Positions 36,060-44,721 of a stretch of DNA of 64,000 nucleotides are shown piece after piece. The stretch is taken from the NCBI RefSeq assembly GCF_945952055.1, contig NZ_CAMFHB010000002.1, positions 243,076 through 307,075 of the forward strand, read 5' to 3'. The notes below the pieces were generated by a model. That model made no database searches and was not told the origin of the DNA. It saw only the letters and a program-made list of their open reading frames with translations. The stretch is from an uncultured Alsobacter sp. Lineage in GTDB: Bacteria; Pseudomonadota; Alphaproteobacteria; Rhizobiales; Beijerinckiaceae. The position numbers were made by a program, and so were the translations under genes. Every line of letters starts with the position of its first letter. Within the stretch, counting starts at the first letter, position 1.

Positions 36060-37272
36060 CGGGCTGTCCTCGCGCCTCGACCAGCGGAAACGTCATCATC
36101 ACCTTGGTCCCGTCCCCCTCGCGCGTGACGAGGTCCACCCTGCCCCCGGCGCTGCGGGACATGCCGAAAACCTGGCTCAGGCCGAGGCCGGAGCCCTTGC
36201 CGGGCTGCTTCGTCGTGAAGAAGGGATCGAAGGCCCGCGCCTGGACCTCCGGACTCATCCCCGTCCCGTCGTCGGCGACGCACAGCGTCGCCTCGTCCAC
36301 GCCCCGCGACACGCGGATGACCACCTCGCCGCCGGCGGGGGTCGCATCCCGCGCATTGGCGACGAGATTGATCACCGCGCTGGTGAGTTCGGCCGTGTCG
36401 ACGAACACGTGGACAGGCTCCTCGGCGGGCTCGAACGTGAGCGAGCGCTCGCTGCCCAGCGCTCCCTCCGCGATCGGGCGCAGGGACTGGACGAAGTCGT
36501 TGAGCTCGACCTCGGCGGCGGCCTGGGGCTGCTGGCGCGCATAGGCGAGCATCTGGGACGTGAGGTCGCCGGCCCTCCTCGCCGCCTCCAGCGCCGTCCG
36601 GCGCGCCTTCTCCGCGCGCTCGGGGCTCAGGTCGCGGCCGAGGCGCTCGAGGTTCAGGGTCACCACGGCGAGGAGATTGTTGAAGTCGTGGGCCACGCCG
36701 GCCGTCATCTGGCCCAGCGCCTCCATCTTCTGGGCGTGACGGAGCAGACGCTCCGTCTCGAGCCTCTCGAGGCTCTCCGCCTCGAGCCGGCGCAGGGCCT
36801 CGTCACGCTCCGACACCCTGGCCGCCAGGTCGCCATTCATGACCCGCAATTGTGCCGGAGACGGCAGGGCGAGGGCGTGGGGCAGCAAGGGCCACAGCGC
36901 CCCGGCGGTGGCGATCGAAGCCGCCGCGGTGGCCGCCTTGAGCAATCCCTCCCCGGCGTAATCCGGGTTCCAGATCGTCCAGATGCCCATCACATGCGTA
37001 GCTCCGCATGCGAGAATGAAGGCGGCGAAGCACCAGAAGACCCAGCCGAAGCCGACGTCCGGACGCCGCCGGATGAAGTAGACCAGCACGACAGGGATGG
37101 AAAAATAGGCTACGGCGATGGTAAAATCCGAGATGACGTGCAAGAGGACCAGATCGGAGCGCCAGAGAAGGCATTGTCCATGCGGCGCCAATGGCGCGCT
37201 GTCCAGGAACGTCCACAGCCAGTCGAACACGATGATTTCTCGAATATGACGATGCGACGCAAACTGAACCAT
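36052..37272 (-). CDS. Histidine kinase with ethylene-receptor (ETR1-type) sensor domain
   Basis: The 406-aa kinase opens with three membrane helices (about residues 40-68, 76-98 and 110-135) that match the ethylene-binding domain of plant ETR1 and cyanobacterial Slr1212. The copper/ethylene-site residues are all present at the right spacing: D49, Y56, I86, C89 and H93, in ISDFTIAVAY and FILACGATHV. A coiled linker (140-180), HisKA with H195 in GVAHDFNNLL, and an HATPase domain (about 290-402, with NARDA, DDGTGM and GLGLSQV) follow. There is no GAF domain, unlike ETR1. Inferred: membrane kinase sensing ethylene or another small alkene through Cu(I), passing phosphate to the overlapping response regulator. 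Confidence 0.87.
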   Translation of the reverse strand: MVQFASHRHIREIIVFDWLWTFLDSAPLAPHGQCLLWRSDLVLLHVISDFTIAVAYFSIPVVLVYFIRRRPDVGFGWVFWCFAAFILACGATHVMGIWTIWNPDYAGEGLLKAATAAASIATAGALWPLLPHALALPSPAQLRVMNGDLAARVSERDEALRRLEAESLERLETERLLRHAQKMEALGQMTAGVAHDFNNLLAVVTLNLERLGRDLSPERAEKARRTALEAARRAGDLTSQMLAYARQQPQAAAEVELNDFVQSLRPIAEGALGSERSLTFEPAEEPVHVFVDTAELTSAVINLVANARDATPAGGEVVIRVSRGVDEATLCVADDGTGMSPEVQARAFDPFFTTKQPGKGSGLGLSQVFGMSRSAGGRVDLVTREGDGTKVMMTFPLVEARGQPDA

Positions 37273-37397
37273 GGTCGCAAGGTCTTTTCAACGACCTGTA
37301 TACTTAAGCTCAAGGACAAAACGGGGATCTCGACAGGGATTTATCTTGAGCGTGGCCGTTCGCGCGGGCGGTGGGCGGGCCGCCCCGGTCGATCCGC

Positions 37398-38159
37398 TCA
37401 CCGCCAGGCGAGCACGCGCGTTTCCACGGCCCGCACGATTTCGTGCATCGCCCAGCCCAGGGTGGAGAGCATCAGGATCGCCGCCAGCACCAGCGCGGCG
37501 TCGTTGTTCTCCTGGCCGACGCTGAGCAGGTAGCCGAGGCCGAAAGTCGCACCGATGAGTTCGCCGACGACCGCCGCCGTCACCGCCTGGGTGGTGGCGA
37601 TTCGCAGGCCGGCGAAGATGGACGGAAGCGCGAAAGGCAGTTCGACCCGGCGGAAGCGGATCGCGGCGGAGAGGTCGAGCAGCCGAGCGAGGTCGCGGTA
37701 GCCGGGCTCGACGGCCGCGAGACCCGACACGGTGCCCGTCAGCACCGGGAAGAAGGACACGAGCGCGATCAGCACCACCTTGGGCCCGAGCCCGAGGCCG
37801 AGCCACAGCAGCAGGAGCGGCGCGATCGCGATCTTGGGCGCGGTCTGCAGCAGCAGGATCAGCGGCGAAAACAGGCGGCCGAGGAGCGGCAGGCGGTCGA
37901 AGGCCCAGCCCACCAGGAGGCCCGCGACCGCGCCGGCGGCAAAGCCCAATCCGAGCTCCGAGAGCGTCGCGGTCGCATGGCGCTCCAGTTGGCCCTCGCG
38001 CGCCATGAAGACGAAGCGCGCGAAGACGGCATCGGGTGTGGGCAGCAGGAAGGCGGGGATGCGGAACAGGATCACCGCCCCCCACCACACCGCGACGGCC
38101 CCAGCCAGGACGACCAGGCTGGAGAACCCCCTCGCAAGTGCCTGCGTGGCCGACGTCAT
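37398..38159 (-). CDS. ABC transporter permease, SsuC/TauC type (second permease of operon)
   Basis: This 253-aa permease has six helices and the QTAPKIAIAPLLLLWLGLG segment near residue 105 typical of nitrate/sulfonate/pyrimidine importers. It is the last gene of a five-gene operon and shares the ATGA junction with the binding-protein gene. It is about 40% similar by eye to the permease at 39980, so the operon encodes a hetero-pair of channels. The ligand is inferred to be a nucleobase or related heterocycle, because a nucleoside phosphorylase is in the same operon. Confidence 0.85.
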   Translation of the reverse strand: MTSATQALARGFSSLVVLAGAVAVWWGAVILFRIPAFLLPTPDAVFARFVFMAREGQLERHATATLSELGLGFAAGAVAGLLVGWAFDRLPLLGRLFSPLILLLQTAPKIAIAPLLLLWLGLGLGPKVVLIALVSFFPVLTGTVSGLAAVEPGYRDLARLLDLSAAIRFRRVELPFALPSIFAGLRIATTQAVTAAVVGELIGATFGLGYLLSVGQENNDAALVLAAILMLSTLGWAMHEIVRAVETRVLAWR

Positions 38160-39166
38160 GCCTTGATGTCGGCCGGCTGAACGACGAGGTCCTCGGCCTT
38201 GAAGCCGCGGTCGATGACCTTGTACTCGGCCAGGATGTCGACGTTCTTCTGCCAGCCCGCGAGATCGCCGGCGCCCAGCCCCTTCTCCTTGGTGAGCGGG
38301 CTCTGCCAGACGGACGCCACGAACGTCTCCTCGAAGGCACGCTTGAGAAGAGCTTCCTGGCCCTTCCAGGTCGGGGCGTGCTTGGCGATGGCGATGGACA
38401 GCGCCTCGTCGATGCCGCCCTTGATCACGAAGTTCAGCGCCTCGTCGAGGCCCGCGTTGAAGCCCTTCACCAGCTTGGGCTTCTGCTGGAGGAACTTCTC
38501 GCCGGTCACCACGACGTTGCCGAAGGACGGCAGGAAGTCGTTCGACGAGATCATGCCGACCTTCACACCCTCGCCCTCGAGGTTGTACTTGCGCAGCTCC
38601 GAGAAGACGATCGCATCGACCTGGTCGGCCTGCAGCGCCTGGACGATGGCGCCGGTGGCGATGACCTCGACCTTGACGTCGTCGACGGTGAGGCCCGCCT
38701 TCTTCAGGCCCACCTGGAGCTGGAGATAGTTGGGGCTGCCGATGGCGGTGACGGCGACCTTCTTGCCCTTGAGGTCGGCGAAGGTCTTGATGCCCTTGTC
38801 GGCCTTGAACAGGGTGGCGCCGATTCCGCGCTGGTAGGTGGTGTGGACGACCTTCACCGGCAGGCCGCTCGCCTTGGCGGCGATGACGCTGTCGCCGTTG
38901 GGGAAGCCGAGCTCGACGTTGCCGGCCGCCACGTTGCGCATGATGTCGGAGGCGGCGGCGTAGACGACCTGCACGTCGAGGCCGTTCTTGGCGAAATAGC
39001 CCTTCTCCATGGCGAGATAGATCGGGGCGTAGAACGGCACGGCCGCGCCGTCGATCTGCAGGGTGACCTTCTCGGCCGCCTGAGCGAAGGCGCCTTTCGG
39101 CAGGGTGCCGGCCGCGGCGGCGGCGAGCGCGGCGGAGGAGAAGGCGCGGCGGGTCAGATGCGTCAT
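38156..39166 (-). CDS. NMT1/SsuA-type ABC substrate-binding protein
   Basis: The 336-aa protein has a Tat-like signal (LTRRAFSSAALAAAAAG, ending AFAQA). It then has the NMT1-like core: VPFYAPIYLAMEKGYFAKNGLDVQVVYA near residue 45, GNVELGFPNGDSVIAAKASG, and ATGAIVQALQADQVDAIV. These proteins bind thiamine precursors, riboflavin precursors, sulfonates or nucleobases in the periplasm. Its ATG overlaps the nucleoside phosphorylase stop, and its stop overlaps the next permease. Confidence 0.88.
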   Translation of the reverse strand: MTHLTRRAFSSAALAAAAAGTLPKGAFAQAAEKVTLQIDGAAVPFYAPIYLAMEKGYFAKNGLDVQVVYAAASDIMRNVAAGNVELGFPNGDSVIAAKASGLPVKVVHTTYQRGIGATLFKADKGIKTFADLKGKKVAVTAIGSPNYLQLQVGLKKAGLTVDDVKVEVIATGAIVQALQADQVDAIVFSELRKYNLEGEGVKVGMISSNDFLPSFGNVVVTGEKFLQQKPKLVKGFNAGLDEALNFVIKGGIDEALSIAIAKHAPTWKGQEALLKRAFEETFVASVWQSPLTKEKGLGAGDLAGWQKNVDILAEYKVIDRGFKAEDLVVQPADIKA

Positions 39167-39978
39167 GACGAGGTCTCCGGTTTCGTGGCGGGATGCAGGT
39201 AGGTCACGGCGGTGGCGGCGAGGCGCACGAGGTTCCTCTGGGTTTCCTCGTAGTCCTCGAGCCAGCGGTCGGTGATGCGGTTTCCGTGGACGGCGAGCAC
39301 GGCGCCGGCCTGGACGCCGAGCGCGGCCGCGACGGCGAACAAAGGCTCGGCCTCCATGTCCATGCCGGCGACGCCCGCTGACTGCAGGCGCTCGACCAGG
39401 CCGTCGTAGGGCGGCGGCACGTCGGCCGCGGGGTGCGTGGGACGGTCCTGGCCGCGATAGTAGCTGTCGGTCGTGCGCACGCGGCCCCGACGGTGGACGA
39501 GGCCCAGCGCGCGGGCCGCCTTCTCCAGCGCGTCCACCACGGCGGGCGAGGCCCGCGTGCCCGCCGGATCGCCGCCATAGACGCGCGCCGTGCCGGTGGC
39601 CCCCTCGGCCGCCTCCACGATCACGAAGCAGCCGAGCGGCAGGTCGAGGTCGACGGCGCCCATCCCGCCGACGCGAATGAGCGTGCGGGCGCCGAGATGG
39701 GCGAGTTCGACGGCGGCGATCTCCGTGGACGGCCCGCCGATTCCCGTGGAGCAGACGCCGACGGGCACGCCGTCCCACCGTCCCGTCGCCATCGCGAACT
39801 CGCGCCGGCGGCCGAGGTCGCGCACCTGGTCGAGGACGCCCGCGGCGATCCCCACGCGGTCGGGGTCGCCGGGCAGGAGCATGGCCTGCGGCACGTCGCC
39901 CGGCCGGCACGGCAGGTGCACGGGCAGGCCGTCGCGCCAGGGCCAGCGGGCGGAGCGGGTCGGGACATCGCCGGCCAT
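39163..39978 (-). CDS. Nucleoside phosphorylase (PNP/UDP family)
   Basis: This 271-aa cytoplasmic enzyme has the family-1 nucleoside phosphorylase motifs: LLPGDPDRVG (phosphate loop) near residue 34, STGIGGPSTEIAAVEL at about 77-92, RVGGMGAVD near 102, and GMDMEAEPLFAVAAALG near 210, which binds ribose. It most resembles uridine phosphorylase. It cleaves a nucleoside with phosphate to give base and ribose-1-phosphate. Its gene sits in the middle of an ABC importer operon with one-base to four-base junctions on both sides, implying that the imported ligand or its product is a nucleoside or base analogue. Confidence 0.85.
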   Translation of the reverse strand: MAGDVPTRSARWPWRDGLPVHLPCRPGDVPQAMLLPGDPDRVGIAAGVLDQVRDLGRRREFAMATGRWDGVPVGVCSTGIGGPSTEIAAVELAHLGARTLIRVGGMGAVDLDLPLGCFVIVEAAEGATGTARVYGGDPAGTRASPAVVDALEKAARALGLVHRRGRVRTTDSYYRGQDRPTHPAADVPPPYDGLVERLQSAGVAGMDMEAEPLFAVAAALGVQAGAVLAVHGNRITDRWLEDYEETQRNLVRLAATAVTYLHPATKPETSS

Positions 39979-39979
39979 G

Positions 39980-40735
39980 TCAGGCCCTCCACGACAAGAG
40001 GCGGCGCTCGGCGACGTCGACCGCCTGGTAGACGGCGATGCCGAGCAGCGCGGTGAGGACGACGGCGGCGAACAGCATCGGCGTCTTGTAGGTCGCGGTG
40101 GCGAAGGTCATCAGGTAGCCAAGCCCCTGGCGGCCCGACATCCACTCCCCCAGGATCGCGCCGACCACGGCCTGGACGGCCCCGACCCTCAGCCCGACGA
40201 AGAGCTCGGGCAAGGCTGCCGGCAACTCGATCCGGCGGAAACGCTGCCACGGCGAGAGCTGCAGCAGCCGGGCGAGGTCGATCAGGCGGCGATCGACGCC
40301 GCGCAGGCCGACGAGCATGCCGATCATCACCGGGAAGAGCACCAGGGAGACGACGAGCACCATCTTGGACGTCGCGCCGAGCCCGAACCAGATGACGAAG
40401 AGCGGCGCGAGCGCGATCTTCGGGGCGGTCTGCAGGAACAGGATCGGCCCGCCGAGCGCCCGCTCCAGCGCCGGCACGCGGGCCAGCGCGAGGCCCGCCG
40501 CCATGCCGAGGACCGCACCGAGCGCCAGGCCGGCGGCGAGGTTGCCGAGCGTGAAGGACAGATGCGTCCACAACTGGCCCGAGGTCGCGAGGTCGACGAT
40601 GGCGCGCCCGACGTCGCCCGGCGCGGGCAGCAGGTAGGGCGGCACGCCGGACAGGCGCACATAGAGGTCCCAGGCGAGCGCCACGCCCAGCAGGGCGGCG
40701 GGCAGTTCCAGGGCGCGGCGCAGACCGGACGTCAT
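39980..40735 (-). CDS. ABC transporter permease, SsuC/ThiX type (first permease of operon)
   Basis: The 251-aa permease has six helices, PPYLLPAPGDV near residue 32 and the QTAPKIALAPLFVIWFGLG segment near 102. The EAA loop is at about 155-180 (LIDLARLLQLSPWQRFRRIELPAALPE). It follows the ATPase gene by seven bases and precedes the phosphorylase by one base. Confidence 0.87.
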   Translation of the reverse strand: MTSGLRRALELPAALLGVALAWDLYVRLSGVPPYLLPAPGDVGRAIVDLATSGQLWTHLSFTLGNLAAGLALGAVLGMAAGLALARVPALERALGGPILFLQTAPKIALAPLFVIWFGLGATSKMVLVVSLVLFPVMIGMLVGLRGVDRRLIDLARLLQLSPWQRFRRIELPAALPELFVGLRVGAVQAVVGAILGEWMSGRQGLGYLMTFATATYKTPMLFAAVVLTALLGIAVYQAVDVAERRLLSWRA

Positions 40736-40742
40736 CGCGGCC

Positions 40743-41471
40743 TCACGCCAGGTCGCGGCGGAGATCCGCCATCAGCTGGTGGAAGCGCGGATCGAGCTTC
40801 GTGCGCTCGCCGCGCGGGCGTTCGAGATCGACGGTGTGGATCCGCTTGATGGCGCCCGGACGCGCGGACATGACCACCACCGTGTCGGAGAGGTAGGCCG
40901 CCTCCTCGACACTGTGGGTCACCAGCACGATCGTCTTGCGGGTGGCGGTCCAGATCGCCATGAGCTCGTCGTTCAGACGGTCGCGGGTCAGCAGGTCGAG
41001 CGCGCCGAAGGGCTCGTCCATCAGCAGCAGCGCGGGATCGTAGGAGAGCGCGCGGGCAATCGCGACGCGCTGGCGCATGCCGCCGGACAAGGTGCGCGGC
41101 AGGGCCTGCGCGAACGACGACAGCCCGATCATCGCCAGGAGCTCGTCGGTGCGGCGGTCTCCCTCCGCCCGCGGCACGCCGGACGTGTCGAGCGGGAAGC
41201 GGACGTTCTCGCGTGCGGTCAGCCAGGGCAGCAGCACGGGCTCCTGGAAGACGAAGCCGGGACGGCCCTGTTCGCCCTCGTTCGCGATGCGCCCGGTGCT
41301 GGCGGTCTCCAGGCCTGCCACAATGCGAAGGAGTGTCGACTTTCCGCAGCCCGAGGGGCCGATGATGCTCGTGAAGCTGCCCGACAGGATGGTCAAATCC
41401 ACCGGTCGGAGGGCCTCGACCGGGCCGCCAGGCCCGGAAAACGTCTTGGAAACCCCTTCGATCCGGATCAT
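40743..41471 (-). CDS. ABC transporter ATPase, SsuB/TauB type
   Basis: This 242-aa ATPase has Walker A GPSGCGKST near residue 38, Q-loop FVFQEPVLLPWL, signature LSGGMRQR near 128, Walker B LLLMDEPFGALDLLTR and switch VTHSVEEAAYLSD. It is the first gene of the five-gene operon running to 37398. The ATG at 41471 has a GCGGA just upstream; the promoter lies in the 174-base divergent gap to the serine hydrolase. Confidence 0.9.
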   Translation of the reverse strand: MIRIEGVSKTFSGPGGPVEALRPVDLTILSGSFTSIIGPSGCGKSTLLRIVAGLETASTGRIANEGEQGRPGFVFQEPVLLPWLTARENVRFPLDTSGVPRAEGDRRTDELLAMIGLSSFAQALPRTLSGGMRQRVAIARALSYDPALLLMDEPFGALDLLTRDRLNDELMAIWTATRKTIVLVTHSVEEAAYLSDTVVVMSARPGAIKRIHTVDLERPRGERTKLDPRFHQLMADLRRDLA

Positions 41472-41645
41472 TCCGCACTCACTCTTCCGCGGCGCAGAAA
41501 ACGTCAGCGCGGCAGGCGGGTCAAGCGCAAGGCGGGGTTGGGCGTCTGAAGGCTGTGGTCGATGCCGATCGAAGGGCGCCGGCCTTCGTTGACTCCCGGT
41601 CGCCGCGCCGCTCAACTCCCGCCATCGTCGCCAGGGGAGAACGCC

Positions 41646-42869
41646 ATGTCCGCCGCCGTGACCGCACGCCCCGAGGACGTGGGCCTCTCCTCCGAGCGGC
41701 TGGCCCGCATCGGCACGTGGATGCGGGGCTGGGTGGACAGCGGCCGCCTGCCGGGCCTGCTCACGATGGTCATGCGCCGCGGCGAGGTGGTGTGGCTCGA
41801 CACCTGCGGCATGGCCGACATCGCCCGCGGCCGTCCCGTCGCCGAGGACACCCTCTACCGCTTCTACTCGATGACCAAGCCGCTGACCTCGACCGCGATC
41901 ATGATGCTGTACGAGGAAGGACGCTTCCAGCTCGACGACCCAATCGCGCGGTTCCTTCCGGCCTTCAGGGACATGCGCGTGTTCACGACCGGCACGCCGC
42001 TGAAGTGGGACAGCGAGCCGGCGCGCCGCGGCATCACGTTCCGCGACCTCCTCACGCACACGAGCGGCCTCACCTACGGCTTCATGAACGCGACGCCGGT
42101 CGATGCGCTCTATCGCGAGCGCGGCGTGGACTTCCAGACGGCGCAGACGAGCCTCGCGGAGGTGGTGGACGCCGCCGCCGCCCTCCCGTTGCTCGCCCAG
42201 CCGGGGGAGGCCTGGAACTACAGCATCGCGACGGACGTGCTGGGACGCCTCGTCGAGGTGATCGCGGGGATCCCCTTCGAGCGATTCCTGCGCGAGCGCG
42301 TGCTGAAGCCGCTCGGCATGCACGAGACCGATTTCCACGTGCCGGACGACAAGGCCCATCGCTTCGCCGCCAACTACGTCCCGGGCGCGGACGGTACGCT
42401 GACGCTGGCCGACGATCCGCAGGACAGCCGGTTCCGCCAGCCGCCGCGCGTTCCCTCCGGCGGCGGCGGGCTCGTCTCGACGGCGGCCGACTACGCGCGC
42501 TTCTGCCGTTTCATCCTCGGCAAGGGTCAGCTCGACGGCGTGAGACTGCTGGGCCGCAAGACGGTCGAGCTGATGACCGCCAATCACCTGCGCGGCGACA
42601 TGGCCGAGATGGGCCAGGCACGCTTCAGCGAGTCGCCCTACACCGGCATAGGCTTCGGCCTCGGCTTTTCCGTCATGCTGAATCCGGCCCGCGCGCAGAT
42701 CCTGGGAACGCCCGGCGAGGTCGCCTGGGGCGGGGCGGCGAGCACGGCCTTCTGGATCGACCCGGCGGAGGACATGGCGGTTATCCTCCTCACCCAGCTC
42801 ATGCCGTCCTCGACCTACCCGATCCGCCGCGAACTGCGGGTTCTGGCCTACCAGGCGATCGTGGACTGA
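41646..42869 (+). CDS. Serine hydrolase, beta-lactamase/esterase (class C-like) family
   Basis: The 407-aa enzyme has the catalytic SMTK (S75 and K78) in FYSMTKPLTS, a Tyr-Ser-x motif in WNYSIATDVLG near residue 195, and WGGAASTAFWIDP near the C-terminus in place of a KTG triad. It has no signal peptide, unlike true class C beta-lactamases, so an intracellular esterase or amidase such as EstB-type is more likely. The ATG follows AGGGGAGAACGCC. Its last third is repeated in decayed form at 58603-59117, and DNA composition changes sharply a few bases after its stop codon. Confidence 0.88.
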   Translation: MSAAVTARPEDVGLSSERLARIGTWMRGWVDSGRLPGLLTMVMRRGEVVWLDTCGMADIARGRPVAEDTLYRFYSMTKPLTSTAIMMLYEEGRFQLDDPIARFLPAFRDMRVFTTGTPLKWDSEPARRGITFRDLLTHTSGLTYGFMNATPVDALYRERGVDFQTAQTSLAEVVDAAAALPLLAQPGEAWNYSIATDVLGRLVEVIAGIPFERFLRERVLKPLGMHETDFHVPDDKAHRFAANYVPGADGTLTLADDPQDSRFRQPPRVPSGGGGLVSTAADYARFCRFILGKGQLDGVRLLGRKTVELMTANHLRGDMAEMGQARFSESPYTGIGFGLGFSVMLNPARAQILGTPGEVAWGGAASTAFWIDPAEDMAVILLTQLMPSSTYPIRRELRVLAYQAIVD

Positions 42870-42889
42870 CGGCAGAGCTATTCTCAACT

Positions 42890-43066
42890 ATTCCTAGCAT
42901 ACTGCATAAACATTCTAATAAAATTTGCGTGTATAGCATGTCCAAATTTAGATCGGATTTTCTTGCCAATCCAATATAGTTTCCTTTTCTTTTAGTTCTT
43001 ATTGTATGCTTAACATAACTTTCCAAATCTATTGTTCTGGAAATCAATTCAGTCTGTTGAGATATT
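42890..43066. other. AT-rich stretch at the left edge of the accessory island
   Basis: This stretch is roughly two-thirds A+T, with runs such as TTCTTTTAG and TAATAAAATT, in a region where flanking genes are near 70% GC. I see no convincing gene in it. It marks the start of the 43-58.6 kb island and could be a nucleoid-protein binding or insertion-prone segment. Confidence 0.7.
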
Positions 43067-43873
43067 TTAAATCTCATTCGTCAGGTTCATGGGGCCAGAC
43101 CTCACGTCCCATGATGATGAGGGGCGGCAAGAGGAGGGGCTCGCTCCAGGAGCCGGCGCCGCGGAGCCGTGGTCGGCGCGGCCGACGGATTTCGTTCTGC
43201 AAAATTTTTTTTGCGTGAGGCGGCGGTCCGCCGGGGAAGAGGAGCCTCGCGCCGGCGCGGGCACGGACTTTTCCGATGGGCCGCCTTCATTGGGGGGCGG
43301 GACAGCGACATCCGCCGGTTCCGGAAGCGCCTGACGTTCGGTTTCAACAGCGGGCTTGCGGGTGGCGGGAGACGGCGCGGAGCTGTCGCGCGCGGGTCCA
43401 TCCGGTGCGGTTACGGACGTCGGACCGTGCGGCGCGGGCGTGCCGATTTCGTTCTGCGAAAAAGTTTTGCCCGGTCCTGGGGCGTCGTCCCTCGCGGTGG
43501 CGGTTCCGGTCGTCGCGGCGTCCGCCTTCCTCCACGCGGGGCGAAGCATGTCCAACACGTCCTGCCAGATTGCGTCGATCTCCGCTTCTTCCCTGAGAGC
43601 CTCGATGACGGCCTCGAGGCTTTCGATGCACAGGACCCTGCACGCGCGCTCCATCCAAGCCTGGCCGAACCGGAGCCGCTCCGCGTAGTCGCGCTGGTAG
43701 CGGCGGAAGAGCCGGATGTCGTCGTCCAGAAACGCGGAGTGGCTCGCGGCCTCGAGAGGGCGCAGAACGTCCAGAAGCTCGTGATAGCGGCTGAAGGCCG
43801 CGAGGCGAAGGCCGTTCAGGCCATCAACCCGCTGGCCCAGAAGGCCGGGCGGTGGTGCACGACGGGCACTCAA
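43067..43873 (-). CDS. Hypothetical protein (third gene of island cassette)
   Basis: This 268-aa protein is not recognised. The start is a TTG at 43873, chosen because AGGAGG lies seven bases upstream. Residues 1-110 are helical with a RYHELLDVLRPLE and FRRYQRDYAERLRFGQAWMERACRVL pattern; residues 120-250 are Pro/Ala/Ser-rich and probably disordered. Two places in this tail derive from a repeated DNA word GATTTCGTTCTGC (43188-43200 and 43445-43457), each followed by an A/T run. It is 37 bases after the gene upstream and probably co-transcribed with it. Confidence 0.55.
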   Translation of the reverse strand: MSARRAPPPGLLGQRVDGLNGLRLAAFSRYHELLDVLRPLEAASHSAFLDDDIRLFRRYQRDYAERLRFGQAWMERACRVLCIESLEAVIEALREEAEIDAIWQDVLDMLRPAWRKADAATTGTATARDDAPGPGKTFSQNEIGTPAPHGPTSVTAPDGPARDSSAPSPATRKPAVETERQALPEPADVAVPPPNEGGPSEKSVPAPARGSSSPADRRLTQKKFCRTKSVGRADHGSAAPAPGASPSSCRPSSSWDVRSGPMNLTNEI

Positions 43874-43910
43874 ATCGCGGCCTCCTGAAGACGGCCATCG
43901 TTGTTGACCG

Positions 43911-44702
43911 TCACGCTAGGACGTCCTGCACGGCGATGTCGGGCTCGTCGTCTCCCGTGGCGCGACCCACGATGTCGGCGAGAACGAGGTGGATCGGGCG
44001 CAGCCTGCGCAGCGCCTTGCTGCGGGCGGTGAAGGCGCGCGCCTCGTAGCGGTCGAGGCGCACGATGTCCTCGATGGCGTTCAGAACCGCGGCGCTGTCG
44101 CGATCGATGCACCCCGCACCCTGAGCGGTGGGAGCCCCGAAAGTACGGGCGCTGGATGCGCTGCGGCCGCGACCCTTTTTCCGTGCCGAGCGCATCAGGT
44201 GCGCCAATTGCTCCATGTTGCGTTCGCCGCGCATGTCGATCGCAGCCAAACGGTCCAGTCCCTCGTGGGCGTGCCGATCGGCGGCCTTGGCGAGGTCGTC
44301 GTAGCTCTGCTGCAGGAGGGCATCGAAGGCCAGCACCGCGATGGTGGCGAGAAGGGCCTCACGCTTGGCGCGGCGCGCGAACTTGAGCTGCTCGTCGGCC
44401 GCCACGAAGGCGAGGGCCCGCGCTAGGAAATCGGTCCCCATGCTGCCCAGCGCGGCGAGGATTTCGCGCATGAGGTCGTCGGGGACCGGGTCGTTGCCGC
44501 GGCCTCCTGCGATGCCGGCCAACAGGCGGATCGCGGCATCGGCGTGGCGAGCGAGGTCCTGCGGCGTGTCCCGGCGCGCCGCGAGGCCGTGTCGAAGGGC
44601 ATTGCGGCTGGAACGGGCCTTGCCGGCCTCGGTGCGGGGGCCGGTTCGGCCGGTGCGGCCCGGGCCCGACGCGGTGGACGGACGATCGGTGGATGTTGGC
44701 AT
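43911..44702 (-). CDS. Hypothetical protein with GPRTxxGKxRSSRNALxHGL motif (second gene of cassette)
   Basis: This 263-aa protein is of unknown function. Near its start (about residues 20-42) it has TGPRTEAGKARSSRNALRHGL, a motif I associate with uncharacterised bacterial proteins often found near mobile elements. The remainder is helical, with FLARALAFVAADEQLKFARRAKREALLA in the middle and a basic stretch (SARKKGRGRS) near residue 170. It has no signal peptide. It lies 19 bases downstream of the first cassette gene. Confidence 0.55.
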   Translation of the reverse strand: MPTSTDRPSTASGPGRTGRTGPRTEAGKARSSRNALRHGLAARRDTPQDLARHADAAIRLLAGIAGGRGNDPVPDDLMREILAALGSMGTDFLARALAFVAADEQLKFARRAKREALLATIAVLAFDALLQQSYDDLAKAADRHAHEGLDRLAAIDMRGERNMEQLAHLMRSARKKGRGRSASSARTFGAPTAQGAGCIDRDSAAVLNAIEDIVRLDRYEARAFTARSKALRRLRPIHLVLADIVGRATGDDEPDIAVQDVLA

Positions 44703-44721
44703 GGGGTGCCGGGCCCGCCTG

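Noticed and set aside
41500..41645. A thiamine or purine riboswitch before the five-gene ABC operon or the serine hydrolase
   Set aside because: No conserved riboswitch core could be seen by eye in either direction of this short divergent gap.
41646..42869. True class C beta-lactamase
   Set aside because: It lacks a signal peptide and a clear KTG triad; an esterase-like serine hydrolase fits better.
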